Shown here in pieces: positions 37,023 through 50,830 of a stretch of DNA of 64,000 nucleotides. The notes under the pieces are model-generated. The model saw nothing but the letters and a program-made list of their open reading frames with translations. It made no database searches and had not been told where the DNA came from. The stretch lies in the NCBI GenBank assembly GCA_003024785.1, contig PUQB01000269.1:182306-246305 (forward strand), in the 5' to 3' direction. Each line of letters begins with the position of its first letter. The stretch's first letter is position 1. The DNA comes from Selaginella tamariscina (lineage: Eukaryota; Streptophyta; Lycopodiopsida; Selaginellales; Selaginellaceae). The position numbers and the translations under genes were made by a program.

Positions 37023-38040
37023 CTGTGTGTGCGTGTGGTATATAGACACGTGACACACAATGAGTTGATAGCGTAAGATACAAGTGTATACACATAAAAA
37101 CACATATATTTATACATACGTACATACGTACATACACATACACATGCCCGGACACGCACACGCACATAAACACACGCATAGTTTACCACTCAGTTTAGCT
37201 GTATAGTTATGAGAAAGTATAAGCTTGTCACACACTAAATCTATCTAAATAACCCTGAGTAAATATAATACACTATCAGGTGATATACTTACAAATACAT
37301 ACATATATACACATATACACGTATATAAATATGCATACATAGATACACACTCATATATATATATATATATATGGACCACACCATGCATGTGTGTATTTAT
37401 AAAGATGATCTAAATATCTTATTATATTTAATATGGAATCTTTGCTGTTATTTAAATATTAAATATATTGATATTAACAATAAAAATATCAATTACTCAC
37501 AAATAAGGTACTAAAAGCTTTGAAGTTCACCAAGCACATATTAAACTAAGAAGAAAGCTAATTATAAACCTTTAACATGCTTTAAATAAATTGCTAACTA
37601 CACAACTGGAACAAAATTATTCTGAAGATAATTAACATCTTGGATACATATAGCTTATTTATGCCTCTTCACACACACACACACACAAGCTTATATATGT
37701 GTGAGCAGAATATACTTTAAATTCACTAATTTCTTAAAAATTAAAAAAGAAATGCTTTCGTCCATATAAATATAATTCAAACACAAATCTTAATTTATAT
37801 ATATCCGTATATATCGACTTTACATACATATATAATATATTCTTAATGGTATCTGTTCATGTATATTTATAGCTTATACATATATATACTTTTATGCATG
37901 TTGTATGTATGTAAAAGTGTGTTTATGCATTTTACTAGGCCATTGTACATTTTAAAACATGTGTTTATACACACATATATATAATCTGTTATAAAATAAG
38001 TTTTTCAATAAACAATCAGAAAGTTTCTAACAGAGAGGAC

Positions 38041-38760
38041 TCTTCTTTTACTAAATATTTACTCTATGTTATTAATAAAATACTTGGTTCATACAAGTAC
38101 TTAAATAATACACGTAAATTGCAATACTCTATGTTATTAATAAAATACTTGGTTCATACAAGTACTTAAAGTATATACACGTAAATTGCAATATACATTG
38201 TATTGCGTTATATTACTGACTTAAATATTCACAGAGCCTGGATGGTTGATATGTTTCTAAAAGTCCTGGGGTTATTAATAAAATACTTGTTCATACAAGT
38301 ACTTAAAGTATACACGTAAATTGCAATATACATTGTATTGCGTTATATTACTTGACTTAAATATTCACAGTCCTGGGGTTATTAATAAAATACTTGGTTC
38401 ATACAAGTACTTAAAGTATATACACGTAAATTGCAAATATACATTGTATTGCGTTATATTACTGACTTAAATATTCACAGAGCCTGGATGGTTGATCATG
38501 TTTCTAAAAGTCCTGGGGTTATTAATAAAATACTTGGTTCATACAAGTACTTAAAGTATATACACGAAATTGCAATATACATTGTATTTACGTTATATTA
38601 CTGACTTAAATATTCACAGTCCTGGGGTTATTAAAAATACTTGGTTCAATACAAGTACTTAAGTATATACACGTAAATTGCAAATACATGTATTGCGTTA
38701 TATTACTGACTTAAATATTCCAGAGCCTGGATGGTTGATCATGTTTCTAAAAGTCCTGGG
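38041..38760. repeat. Tandem repeat, ~60-240-bp nested units
   Basis: Six or seven copies of 'TTATTAATAAAATACTTGG' + 'TTCATACAAGTACTTAAA' (about 38,070, 38,134, 38,271, 38,377, 38,518, 38,628). They alternate with 'TTGTATTGCGTTATATTACT' and 'GAGCCTGGATGGTTGAT' plus 'TTTCTAAAAGTCCTGGGGTT'. Alternate copies lack the 'GAGCCTGG' segment, giving a higher-order repeat. Single diverged relatives exist at 32,810-32,880, 40,180-40,240 and 54,030-54,120. The array is absent from the right copy of the duplication. Confidence 0.9.
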
Positions 38761-38912
38761 TGCCGGGAAATTGAACCCGGATCTCTAAGTGGGAGACTTG
38801 GAAAGCGGAGGGATTGTACAACATCCGAAGTCTCAGAACAAAGAGGGAATTGAACCCGCACCTTGCCCTTTGCCACCATATGTGAGGGCGAGATTATAAC
38901 CGCTACACCCCC
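38757..38912 (-). repeat. tRNA-derived SINE-like element, left copy
   Basis: Minus-strand reading: GGGGGTGTAGCGGTTATAAT (polymerase III A-box-like) at the right end. Then comes 'GCGGGTTCAATTCCCTC' (B-box-like GGTTCAANNCC), about 75 bp more and a second B box in 'CCGGGTTCAATTTCCCGGCA'. Same layout as 47,440-47,590, with small indels. It is not a normal tRNA gene: the anticodon arm has a long loop and there are two B boxes. Confidence 0.7.
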
Positions 38913-39179
38913 TCCATCACATATGAAAAAAGCACGTACCTCTATAATATGTTAAAGAAATACGTTTAAATACAATGATATATTCCATACAAGCACTTGT
39001 GAAGAGAACAAAACTTTCATCACGTGAAAATGATCTCAGTGGCTATAACCAACGAATGACCGTGTATTAAATTAATTAATTAAATACAAATACAAGCTAG
39101 TTAATATTTATTAAAATTAAATAATTTAAAGTTTACATAGACTAGTACAATAATATAATTATAATAAAGAAAGATATAT

Positions 39180-39840
39180 GCATTATATTTATATATTATA
39201 TGTATATAGGAGTGAATGGTCTAAATTGAAACCAATTCAACAGTTAATTAAAATCCATTATTAGTATATGGCATTGTTGACCTTCTTATTATTTACTGTT
39301 TTGGAAGGATGAAACTGATTAGGGTTCTTGGTAGATGGACCCAGAACTAAAGAAACAAAAGAGAAAGCACCAGTTGATTTATAAATAGTACAACTTGTTC
39401 TTGACCTAGTTGCATGAAATGTTTTAAGTGTTGTAGATCCACAATCTTTATATTGAATGTCGTGTTAACCTTTAAAAACTTACAACCCTGCATGCCATAG
39501 CATTCAATATAGTCCCTTCCACTGAATAAGGACTCTTGGCCAAACCATGTATTATAAATTTGAAAAAACGAATCAACACACAACTCATCCACTTTATACT
39601 CTACATATGAATGATGATTAAAGTTGTAGTGCCGTTGTTATAACTTAACTGTTATATATACTTCACTTATACCAATGAAAGAATGTTCATTAAATATTGA
39701 TCCCAAGACTTAACATCAGTAACTTGTGGCAAACACGAAGGTAGACAAAACTCTATTGGTAACACTATATAATAACTTATATGATTAATTACCAAAAACT
39801 ATGTACTCCAATGAAATAAAAGTATTGAAGAGATGACAAA
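39180..39840 (-). pseudogene. Ty3/gypsy 3'-end remnant in left duplicate
   Basis: Minus strand 39,592-39,347 reads through 'SLFSGRDYIECYGMQGCKF' and 'IKIVDLQHLKHFMQLGQ', the polyprotein region downstream of integrase. It matches 48,100-48,400 in the right copy. 39,180-39,290 corresponds to the LTR-like sequence at 47,960-48,050. The similarity stops near 39,840, where the second duplication unit begins, so the rest of the retrotransposon is missing on this side. Confidence 0.7.
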
Positions 39841-42800
39841 TATAATTATTAATTCATATTATATGGTATAAGAATTCTCTAGGATAATACATATATAAAT
39901 TAATAAATTATATTAGTATACAATATTAACTTAAATATAAAACTCGTTATACTTATGTGTTTACTAAATATTTATATTTCGAAATCAGACACACACACAC
40001 ACTATTTATAAGCTCGATGGACAATTAACAATAAAAGTAATATACTTTAATTTTATTTTATGTTATTAATAAAATAAATACTAAGTTATAATTAAATATT
40101 AAAATATATTTCACTGTCATTTGTATTATTCAAAACTGTGTTAACAATATACATACATATAGAGAGGCCTTTAGTTCCATGTACTTCGTACAAGTACTTG
40201 GTATACATATAAATTGCACGATAAACTTGGTTAGGTCTAAACTTAAAATTATAATATTGTTGATTTGTTCTAGAAGATGCATCGAGATTTATTACATATC
40301 AGTATTATGAACATTTTTGTTTTGTGAATATAAACAACTATTTATTAGCCAAATAAAAAAGATTAATTAACTGAATACACATATGATAGATGTATGTATT
40401 ATGTATGTAAGACCAACATGTATTATACTAGAATTTGTGTTTATTCTAGTCTAAATTCTAATTAATATGATAATTTTAGTTAATCCCTAATTAATATGGA
40501 AAAACTCAAATCTTTACTATCATTTAAATTTTAAATATTTTAATATAACAATTAGAAATATCAAAATAAATAATAAAAGACTAAATAAGATATTTAAAAA
40601 ACTAATTTCGCCGAGAACATATAAAGAAGAACAAATTTAAAAGGTAATTATAGCTTTAAAATGGTAAGTAAATTGCAAATATATATCAAGTGAAACAAAA
40701 CTATTCTAAAAGTATTAATATAATTCCACTATTTCTTAATAATAAAAAAACACACGCTTTCGTCCATGCTAACAGAACAAAATGTTACATGCTGTCTGTA
40801 AAGCATAATCTTAATTTATATATTCACTAACAATATATACGTTTTATAATTTCAATTATGTATAAATTTATTATAACATCTCTCTCAAACACACGTTCTT
40901 TTGTCCTCTGTAGCAAATAAATGTTTGTTGACATCTATAAAGGTTAGATGCAAAGGATTAAGTATGTAATTATAAGAATTAATTATTTATATTAATTTTT
41001 ATGAAAGCAATTAGACATTACTCTTAATATTATGTAGAAAGTATGTTGTAAATAATTTTTAAAATATAATATATATAAGTATATAAATGCAACATCCTAC
41101 ATACACACACACACATCTATATAATATATGTAAAAATCCTATGCAAAATATTCCCCATATAAATAAGCATATGTACATAGTATATATTTCTATGTACTAT
41201 CTATATTATATAAGCATAATGTATATGAATTTATTACAACATGAATCATTTAATCAAGTTTTTATATAAATATATGGTTTTGGTGTGAATAGCATTTATT
41301 GCATACATATGTTATCTATTTATAATAAACACAAAATATGAAATATACCAATATAATAATCTTATTAAAACTTACATAAAGATTCATGATTCATTAATTT
41401 TTGAAATTTACTTTCAAACATAAATAGAAAATGGCTAATTAATAAATAACTTAGAAACTATAGATTTAAGAAAAAGAATCCAGATTAAAAATAATAATAA
41501 ATTTTATTATGTGTATATGTGTATGTCATGGATGCTCTTATTCAATTATGGATATTCTATTCAATTTAAAGATTATCTTAAAACTCGTTATTTGATAATT
41601 GATATATTATGCAATGCAACACTTATATTAAAGATAATAACTAAGTTAAGTGTATAGTTAAAAATAAATTTAATAAGTTAAGAAAACATTTGAATTAAAA
41701 AATCATAAATTAAATTAAGTGTTAGATATTAAGGATCTAACAATACTTATCAGGTAAATAGTAAATTGTTATTGAATAGTTAAGCCCAAACAACAATGGG
41801 CGTGTATATTAAGTCTTATATGAAAGTGTAATTCAATGTGTGCATGTATATTAGTTTATAGTATAAGTGTAATTCAATGTGTGCATGTGCGTGTCTGTTT
41901 ATCATGTAGTGGCATGTTTTACTTATTTATTTGTCATTGTTGCCTTTTCAAACGGCCATCATGAATTTTAAATGTGTCTCATCAATACTCATGAAGGTTA
42001 TCTTAAATGGTATGTTAAACTCAATTTAATAGTTAATTTAAACTCATAAGCTAAGGTGCATTAAGGGTCTAAATTAGGAATAATAAAGATAACAATTAAT
42101 CATTGAGTTAAAAATTAATTTGAAAATAATAATTGGGTTAAATGTTTAATTTATAAGAAATAATTAAATTAAAAGTCATTAAATTAAGTATGTTAAGAAT
42201 AATAATTGAATTAAGAGTCATTAAATAATTTAGCTCATGCATAATATTAATAACTTTATGTGTTCATTCCTAAGTTAAACCTTATCACTATGTTAAGAAT
42301 TATAAGTAGAAACCTACAATGTTCAAAATAACAATGCATCACTCATTAGAGGATAACAATTGGGTAAATAATAAAACTCTTAAATCCTAAATTTAAATTT
42401 AATGTATTTAATAGAATATTTTAAATTGAACTATGTAATATATAATTTTAAAAAAATACACTCTATCTTTCTAAATTTAAAAATTTAAAAATAAATATAA
42501 TAATAACCTTAAAATGTGTATGTCATGAACAACCGTTCTAAACCCACGTGGTATTATTGAGAAGTAAAAAAAACTCATCAAAATAAAAATAATAATTAGG
42601 TTAAAGATAAACTCACATATTAAGTATAAATTAAAAATAATAATTAGGTTAAAAGTTATTTAATTATTATGCATAAGAACTTAAAATAAACTTAATTAAT
42701 TAAGAATAACAACTGGTTTATGAGTTTAACTTAGATATAAACTTATTAAATTAAGGATAACAATTAGGTTAATTAAACTCACCAAATTAAGGATAACAAG

Positions 42801-45800
42801 TACGTTAATAAATAAGTTAAAACTTATAAGCTTATTAAAGATATAATTTACAGAATAAATAATTATTAAACAATTAAGTCCACCACCCTTGCGCATTACT
42901 ATAGAGTTCAATATTAAATATGAAACTTAAAACCAAAAGTTATTATAAATTTTTGATTGTATTAAATCAAATAAAAAACATAAAAAGTAATTTTATGTTA
43001 ATTTTTGTAGATCACAGATCCAATGTATACTATCATGTCATTAAACTAAACAAACAATGCATCGTGTTTTCCCAGCTAGAACTCACTGCAACAATATATA
43101 TGTGTGTATCAATTTTGATATTTCAAACTGAATGATACATGAATAAATATGGATTTAAGCTGTGTATGTGTGTGTGTAACTCAGTTAAAATGCGGAAATT
43201 TTCGATGAATTTAAGTGACAAATCGACTATTAATCGCAATAGAAGCTGAGGTTTTTTTTTCTACTTATATACCAAGTAACACGCACGCACGCACACGAAT
43301 ATAGATAAAAAGCCACCTGTGGGTGAACGTACTTCAATATTGAATGTTCCATATATTTCACATATATAATATAGTTATTTTAAAATAAATATTATGGTTA
43401 TTTATTAATGCTCACTTAATAAAAGTTCATTTTATTTTCATTTTATATATATATTAATAAATATAATGAATGAATTTGGGGTATATATAAAATTTAATTT
43501 TTTTCAGGGAATACGTGTAGATATAACAAATATTAGTCTTTAAAAAGATAATGATCCAGAGCAGCTTAACACAAAATCCCATACACACAGATAAAAGCCA
43601 AGGGTAAATATATTTTTCTAGTAGCATGAAACTTTTGTATCTTTTCATTAAGTAAATTAATTATATTATTTTTATCATATAAATTATATAATTTCCTGCA
43701 TTGAGTAGTACTTTCAATCATACTATTTAGAGATAAAAATTACTAAACAACAATAAAATTCAAGGCCAAACGTTGCCAAATTTATATTCATCAAAGAATT
43801 AATGTCAAGATGAAATCTAAAGTTTTAACAGCGTTTAATTAATTAATTGATATTTAAATATTAAAGTTGAAAGAAAAAATTAATACATTAAAAACAAAAA
43901 TATCAAGAAATTTCTGAGGTATATATTTAATATTTTACTTTGACAATATGTATTTTATATTGGAAATCTTTAAAAAATAATGATCAGTATTTATATGGTT
44001 TAAAAAACTAAAATCCCTACATAAAGATAATTCACAGACTTCATATGTAGTTCTGAACTTTTCCATTTAAAATTACATGTCATAACTTTAAACATAACCA
44101 AATACATCCAAAATACACATATACATACATATACATATACACAAATATACATACACACACATATACATATATACATACACGTACATAGATATCTATATAT
44201 CTATACACACACAGATAGATAGATAGACACACACACTTACGTACTAAATACATAGTCAAGACAGAGGGTACAATAATATATATATATAGCATATATTATT
44301 ATGCATACAGACGTGTGTTTATGTATATATAGACACGTCCACGTACACACACGAGATATACAGATTATCGTACATTCTTATATTGTTCATAATTATTTAG
44401 TTTATTTGTTTTACTAATGTTATACGAATTTAGAAATTAAAATAAAAATTTAATGAATATCATCTACATACACAATTTAATATAAATATAGATTTTACTT
44501 GAATACATTGGTTTCCCTTATTTCAGAATTAAGATTTAAATAGTCATGTTTAAAATAAATGGTTATGGATATAAAATGCATGTTTAAATAATATAATTAA
44601 GTTTTACTATATTTAATATTGAATATTAAAAACCAGTGGAAAAGTTCATATAAAAATAAGAAAAACAATTTCAAAAGTTGAACCCTGCACGTGTTTACAA
44701 TATTTAGTAATTTAAATTAAATTTTAATTGATATATGTTATAAAATATATATCCAATTTATTAAATAGCTCAAAGTTTAATTTTTATTTTGATTTGTTTT
44801 TTCACATGATTTTATAGTAAACTCGTACTAAAATATAAATGATTCATTTAATTAGTACTGATTTATGTTGTGTTTAATTTTTATATAACTCATTTTGATT
44901 GCTACTTCGTAGTTTACTAATCATATTACTCGCTCTGTCTACACACCGTAAATAGTTTATGTATGGATATATTGCTATGTAAAATATGAATATACACAAT
45001 AATTACATTTATAAGAAATGAACACTCAAAATGGCAATATTAAAACATCGTAATCCCAATTGAATTCAAAACGAGTTAATTTAAATTTCAAAACTAAAAG
45101 ATATTGTATAAATTATTGTATTAAAACGAATTAAAAACATTGTGTATCCATATGACGCATATATATCATAAGCCTCATAATATGATCTAAATGTATGGTT
45201 ATAATATGCATAATATATATATATATATAATATATTATATACACACAGTAAATAATGAATATGAAACTACCGATAAAATTAAGTTTATTTACTTTATAAA
45301 AATATTAAACTATTTTTAAACTGGATTCTGACAAGACTTATGTTTTTCCTTCATAGTTTTCATATGCAATAATAAGAAAAATAACTAAATGTTTAATACA
45401 ATACATTTATATTACATAAATCAAGATGTTTGTTGTTTCATAACTTAAACATAAATTAAACATCTGAAATGTATTTATATTACACACATAATTCAAATCA
45501 TAATTAAAACGAAAATAACGATAAATAAATAAATATATATATATATATATATAGTATGTAGACGTCTGTTTATATATATGGGCATTTGTAATATGTTTAA
45601 GTATTTTAAAAACACGTACAGACACGAGATGATAATAAAATATATCTCACATTGCATAACATCGTGAAACAGCTTAAATATTAATGTTAATGCATGACTT
45701 CTACATATCCCTGAGATATTCCATATCAAGTGTATATAAATAAACTAGGAAATACACACTTGGTTGTTGTTGTTGTTGTGTGTGTGGTGTACACAGACAT

Positions 45801-47259
45801 ATATACATGTAGACACACATACATATACAGTATACAATGTAAGAGGTGCACAATCACGCACGTACACATGCATATATAAGTAATATGTGCATGTATGACA
45901 GTAAATTAACACACACTGAATAATAAAAGAATTTTTTTTTTAACAAACTGGTGCATCTTGTAGAATATATATGCATATATACGCCTAAATATAATATAAA
46001 TAGTAAATAATGAAGGGAACATGATAATATCAAAATGAAAATTTAAAGTTTTAAGAATATTTAATTAAATAAATTTGTACGAAGTCCCTATATGTATTTT
46101 ATATTTTTACAAAATGCAAATATTAGAAAACTAATAACCATCTATATGTTTTAGGAAACTTAAAATCTATAAATCAAGATAATCCATACATTTTATGTCC
46201 TGAACTTTTTAACTTAAACATAAAAATACTTTATTTATACAAGTTGTGTGTATGGCTCCTCTCTCTCTCTCGCTCTCTTTCTATATATATATATATATAT
46301 ATATCTGTGTGTGTGTGTGTGTACATGAGTTGATAGCGTAAGATACAAGTGTATACACATAAAAACATATAAATTTATACTATATACATATGTATATACA
46401 TACATACATACACATACACGCGCACGCACACATAAACACACGCATAGTTAACCACTCAGTTTAGCTGTATAATTATGAGAAAGTATAAGCTTGTCACACA
46501 CTAAAATCTATCTAAATAACCCTGAATAAATATAATACACCATCAGGTGTATATACTTACAAATACATACATATACACGTATATAAATATGCATACATAG
46601 ATACACACTCATATATATATATATATATATGGACACACACCCATGCATGTGTGTATATAAAACTCTGATCAAAGATGATCTAAATTTCTTATTATATTTA
46701 ATATGGAATCTTTGCTGTTATTTAAATATTAAATATATTGATATTAACAATAAAAATATCAATTACTCACAAATAAGTACTCAAAGCTTTGAAGTTCACC
46801 AAGCACATACGAGAGCTTTATATTAAACTAATTATAAACCTTTAACATGCTCTAAATAAATTGCTAATTACACAAATGGAACAAAATAATTCTGATGATA
46901 ATTAACATCTTGGAAACGTATAGCTTATTTATGCCTCTTCACACACAAGCTTATATATGTGTGAGCAGAATATACTTTATTTCGTCCATATAAATATACT
47001 TCAAAGCATATATCTGTAATTAATTTATCCGTATATATCGACGTTACATACACAAGTATATTTAATATTCTTAATGGTACTAATAAATCAAACTTGAACC
47101 TCTCTCATATTATCAAAATTCTAAATTTAATTAATATTCCCATAAATATTTAAAATTTTGGTGTATTTACATGCATGAACCAAAGCACGTTTTATTTATT
47201 TATTAAGAAATTAGTGAAATTAATGTATATACTACTCAGGCATGTACTTACGTATGCTC

Positions 47260-47294
<35 letters not shown>

Positions 47295-47439
47295 TTTGCA
47301 TAAAATGTATATAAGCTATACATATAGATGTTGCAAAGTTTAATTGTAAATCAAGATGTTAATTATCTTTAGAGTAGTTCTGGGTGACATTCCATGTTTA
47401 AATATTTTAAGAACGTATATGGGGTAAGAAAAAAGTCGT

Positions 47440-47590
47440 GGGGGTGCCGGGAATTGAACCCGGATCTCTAAGTGGGAGACTTGGAAGCGGGATTGTACAA
47501 CATCCGAAGTCCTGAACAAGGGGGGAATTGAACCCGCACCTTGCCCTTTGCCACCATATGTGAGGGCGAGATTATAACCGCTACACCCCC
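47440..47590 (-). repeat. tRNA-derived SINE-like element, right copy
   Basis: Better preserved than the left copy. On the minus strand it starts GGGGGTGTAGCGGTTATAAT and ends 'CCGGGTTCAATTCCCGGCA' + CCCCC. The terminal GGGGGTG and CACCCCC are perfectly complementary, like a 7-bp tRNA acceptor stem, and the last T-arm (CCGGG/CCCGG around TTCAATT) is perfect. Between them lies an additional incomplete T-arm (GCGGGTTCAATTCCCCC) and about 75 bp, so a tRNA-like fold is interrupted or two tRNA-like parts are fused. Confidence 0.7.
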
Positions 47591-47895
47591 TCACCACATG
47601 TGAAAATTAAGCACGTACCTCCTACAAAATGTCATAAGAATACGTTTAAATATAATGATATATTCCATACAAGCACTTGTGAAAAGAACAGAAACTTTCA
47701 TCACATGAAAATGATCTCAGTGGCTATAATCAACGAATGACCTGTGTATTAAATTAATTAGTTAAATATTAAATATTATAAGCTAGTTAATATTTATTAA
47801 AATTAAATAATTTAAAGTTTACATAGAGTAGTACAATAATATAAATATAATACAGAAATAAATAGTTTAAAGTATGCATATATGCATTATATTTG

Positions 47896-47899
<4 letters not shown>

Positions 47900-47962
<63 letters not shown>
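47900..47962. repeat. (TA)n microsatellite
   Basis: About 30 TA units immediately beside the LTR-like sequence of the gypsy element. Confidence 0.95.
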
Positions 47963-47964
<2 letters not shown>

Positions 47965-48582
47965 AGTGAGTAGTCTAAATTGAAATTAATTCAACAATTA
48001 TCAAAATCCTATTATTAGTATATGGCATTGTAGTTATACATTTGGACCTTATATTATTTCCTCTTATTGGAAGGACGCAAGGTGATTAGGGTTATTTGGT
48101 AAATGGGCCTGGAACTAAAGGAATATCAAGAGGAGGCATCGATGGATCTGTAGGTAGCACAACTTATTCTTAACCTCGTTGCATAAAATGTTTCAAGTGT
48201 TACACATCCACAATCTACGAAGGATTATGTTGAATGTTGTGTCGACCTTCATAAACTTGCGGCCCTACATGCCATAGCACTCAATATAGTCCCTTCTACT
48301 GAGTAAGGAGACTCTTGGCCAAACCATGTATTATAAGTTTAAAAAACGAACCAACACTAACTCATCCACTTTATACTCTGCATGTGGATGATGATGAGAG
48401 TTCTAGCGCCGTTGTTGTCCCACTTATACGCGACTTAACTATTTTGTATAATTCACTTAGACTAATGAAAGAATGTTCATCAAATACTTATCTCAAGACC
48501 TAGCATCAGCAACTTGTGACAAGCATAAAGGTAGACACAACTCCGTTGGTAACACTATATATATGGTTAAATACCAACGACA

Positions 48583-49044
48583 CTATGTATTCCAATGACA
48601 TGGATATATTGGAGAGATGGAAAATAACCATCTTAATTTGAATATCGAAAGTTTACGTATTTCATAATTATCCTCTTGAAAATCTTGATGAGCCGTTCCA
48701 CTAAACCATTTGTCTGAAGTACGCATGAAAGTGTGGTATATTCTCAATCGAGATGTTAAGACCTGAAATGCCTTAGCCATAAATGCAAGACCATTGTCCA
48801 AGAGAGTTCGTTTCGGACAAGAATGTTGGAACACTACTCGATTAAGGAGAAAGTGGTTAACAACAGAAACAATCGCACTAGCAAGAGCACCAACTTTTAC
48901 CCAACGAGTTAGGTAGTTAAAAGTAATAATAATATACTCATTGTCAACAGTTAACCATAGAAAAGGTCCCATCAAATCAAATGTCACCAACTCAAACATA
49001 TGAGAAATTATAATTGACTCCAACCTCTGGGTAGTGAGTGTCAT
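48583..49044 (-). pseudogene. Ty3/gypsy integrase fragment
   Basis: The longest open piece of the element, 153 codons. 'FDLMGPF' and 'YLTRWVKVGAL' correspond to the integrase core start and 'TLLDNGLAF' to the region of the second catalytic acid, where the family usually has D-N-G. The frame breaks after 'YHTFMRTSDKW', before the region of the third catalytic residue. The first Asp is visible in FDLMG. Not functional as it stands. Confidence 0.8.
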
Positions 49045-49829
49045 TAGTGGGTTGATTACCTGGGTAAAGATTGTGGGATATGTGAGATATATAAAAAAAA
49101 AAATCTAAGCGTAACTAGGTCATTGTGACCAAGGGCCCTCTCATAAAAACCAATTGGCCCTTTGCCTCCTTGGCTTAAGGAGAGAGGAAAAGGTTGTGAC
49201 AAGTTCTAAAGATGACATACGTGAGTCATCCGGAGTATTGCGAGCTTGGCACCACAATAACTACACACATACTAGATCACATCTCCTCGCAACTCTGGCC
49301 AATAGAAAGATTTGCATAACTTCTCAATCACATGACGATGTTCCATGTGCTCGTCAAGAACATGAGATTCATAGTAAGCATGGAATGAAGATTAAAGGCA
49401 CTACCAACCGCAAATAATCATATGGATCAGTCCTCACAAAATAAATAAGGTCATCATAAAAACAGTATTGAGAATGTAAGTGCTTGAATGGCAAATCATT
49501 AATAATAAGCGATGCAGGATTCTCAAACCCATCATAAAACCTTTAGATCTATGGCTCCACCTTTTGAACTTCACAAACCTCATCCAAAGTCCAACTCTGC
49601 ACCTTGTGAACATTGAATATCAAGCATAACAACTACTAACGGCACCAAATCTTTGTATAGAAAATTCATTGATGCTGGAACAACTGGCTCCTTAAAAGAG
49701 AGAAAAGGTGGAAGAGGAACTTAAGAAATAGTATTAACATCAACCATGGAACTCCCTAGGCAATGAACAACCTCAAAGTCATAAATTTGAAATTTCAAGT
49801 CTCATTAAGCAGTATGGCTAACCAAGTTC

Positions 49830-50050
49830 TTCACAACATGATCGCCTTCCAACAGCATCTGAGAACTATGCAAGTAGGCATGGAACTTCTTAAAACCCCA
49901 AGCCACTACTAGACACTCCTCTATTGTGGAGTAATTCACCTTTGTTGGTTACAATGTATGGCTAATGTATGCAATGGGATGACGTTGACTAAGTACACTC
50001 TTATTCTCCTACATTAACACGCCCCCGAGATCGATGTCAAAAGCATCCAC
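49830..50050 (-). pseudogene. Ty3/gypsy RNase H fragment
   Basis: Minus-strand 'DAFDIDLGGVLM', then 'RHPIAYISHTL' and 'NYSTIEECLVVAWGFKKF' are the usual RNase H landmarks of gypsy elements (D-A-S-x-x-x-x-G-A-V, Y-x-x-x-E-x-E). One stop lies inside. Confidence 0.75.
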
Positions 50051-50449
50051 GTGTAAAATGAAGGAACGAGTGTAATCAAGATACACCAAAAATGGAGGAG
50101 TCGTCAATAACTCCTTAAGATCTACAAACACTTGCTTACATCCTTAAACTAGATAAGAGATAACATTGACAACTTTAGCAACACCCAAAATGGTGTAATA
50201 TGATCCGAAAGATGATCAACAAAATGGCCAAGAGGTTATACCTTGCTAAGAAAGCGTTGCACATCGTTCACACACTTTGGTGTAGGGAACTTTAGAACTG
50301 TAACAAGTTTGTCATGATCGATTTGCAAACCTTCATGAAAAATGCAATAACCAAAATAAATGGTATACAAACACACACTTAAACTTTAGCTTTGAACAAC
50401 TTCCCATAGCTAATCCAAAACCTTGCATACATCATGAACATGCTCCTCC

Positions 50450-50830
50450 CACGTGCCTTTTGAGTGGATCAAAACATTGTCAATGAAGTCAACAGTCACC
50501 TCTGGTATTATAAAAAACCTTGTCCATCATATCACTAAGCATTGCTCAAATCGAAAAACATCACCAAGAACTCATATAAGCCAAATGGTGTTTGAAAAGT
50601 AATATTGGGAATGTCTATGTCAACCATTGAAACTTGCTAATATTTAGAGACGAGATTTAACTTGGTAAACCAATAGCTCTACCCTAGTCAAATCAAAAGA
50701 TCTGCAATATGAGAAAGTGAGTAAATATCCGAAGTAAACAACCGGAATCGTCACATTTTTTAATGGGCGATAGTCGATGCATAACCAAATGCTTCCATTT
50801 GGCTTTGTTACAAGATGATGTTCGTATACC
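50450..50830 (-). pseudogene. Ty3/gypsy reverse transcriptase fragment
   Basis: Minus-strand pieces in order: 'VTKPNGSIWLCIDYRPL' (about 50,810-50,760), 'TPFGLYEFLVMFFDLSNA' (about 50,595-50,540) and 'VTVDFIDNVLIHS' (about 50,505-50,460). The last corresponds to the catalytic Y-x-D-D box, here F-I-D-N, so a catalytic Asp is lost. Stops separate the pieces. Confidence 0.8.

Larger units (their letters stand above)
32524..39840. repeat. Tandem duplication, left copy
   Basis: Collinear with 39,841-48,600. Matching landmarks include 'CTATTTATAAGCTCRATGGA' (32,646 and 40,001), 'CAATGTATAYACTATYATGT' (33,936 and 43,020), the GGTACAAYAATATATATATA microsatellite (35,132 and 44,267), 'GATATATTTAATATGGAATC'-type sequence (37,420 and 46,690), the tRNA-like element (38,757 and 47,440) and the gypsy 3' end (39,180-39,800 and 47,960-48,600). 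Divergence and many indels show that it is not recent. Apart from the gypsy remnant no gene is present. Confidence 0.85.
39841..48600. repeat. Tandem duplication, right copy
   Basis: Collinear with 32,524-39,840 but longer. About 1.6 kb at roughly 40,400-42,000 has no counterpart in the left copy and includes sequence related to 3,600-3,720 (41,275-41,400). Conversely, the left copy's tandem array (38,041-38,760) is missing here. It ends inside the Ty3/gypsy integrase region, where the intact retroelement continues rightwards. Confidence 0.85.

Noticed and set aside
47440..47590. Functional tRNA gene
   Set aside because: A- and B-box-like words and an acceptor-like stem exist, but the anticodon arm has a long loop and there are two T-arms about 75 bp apart, so it does not form a normal tRNA.
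48583..49044. Intact retroviral-type integrase gene
   Set aside because: The frame breaks before the third catalytic residue and the adjoining RT has a damaged catalytic box, so only remnants can be claimed.
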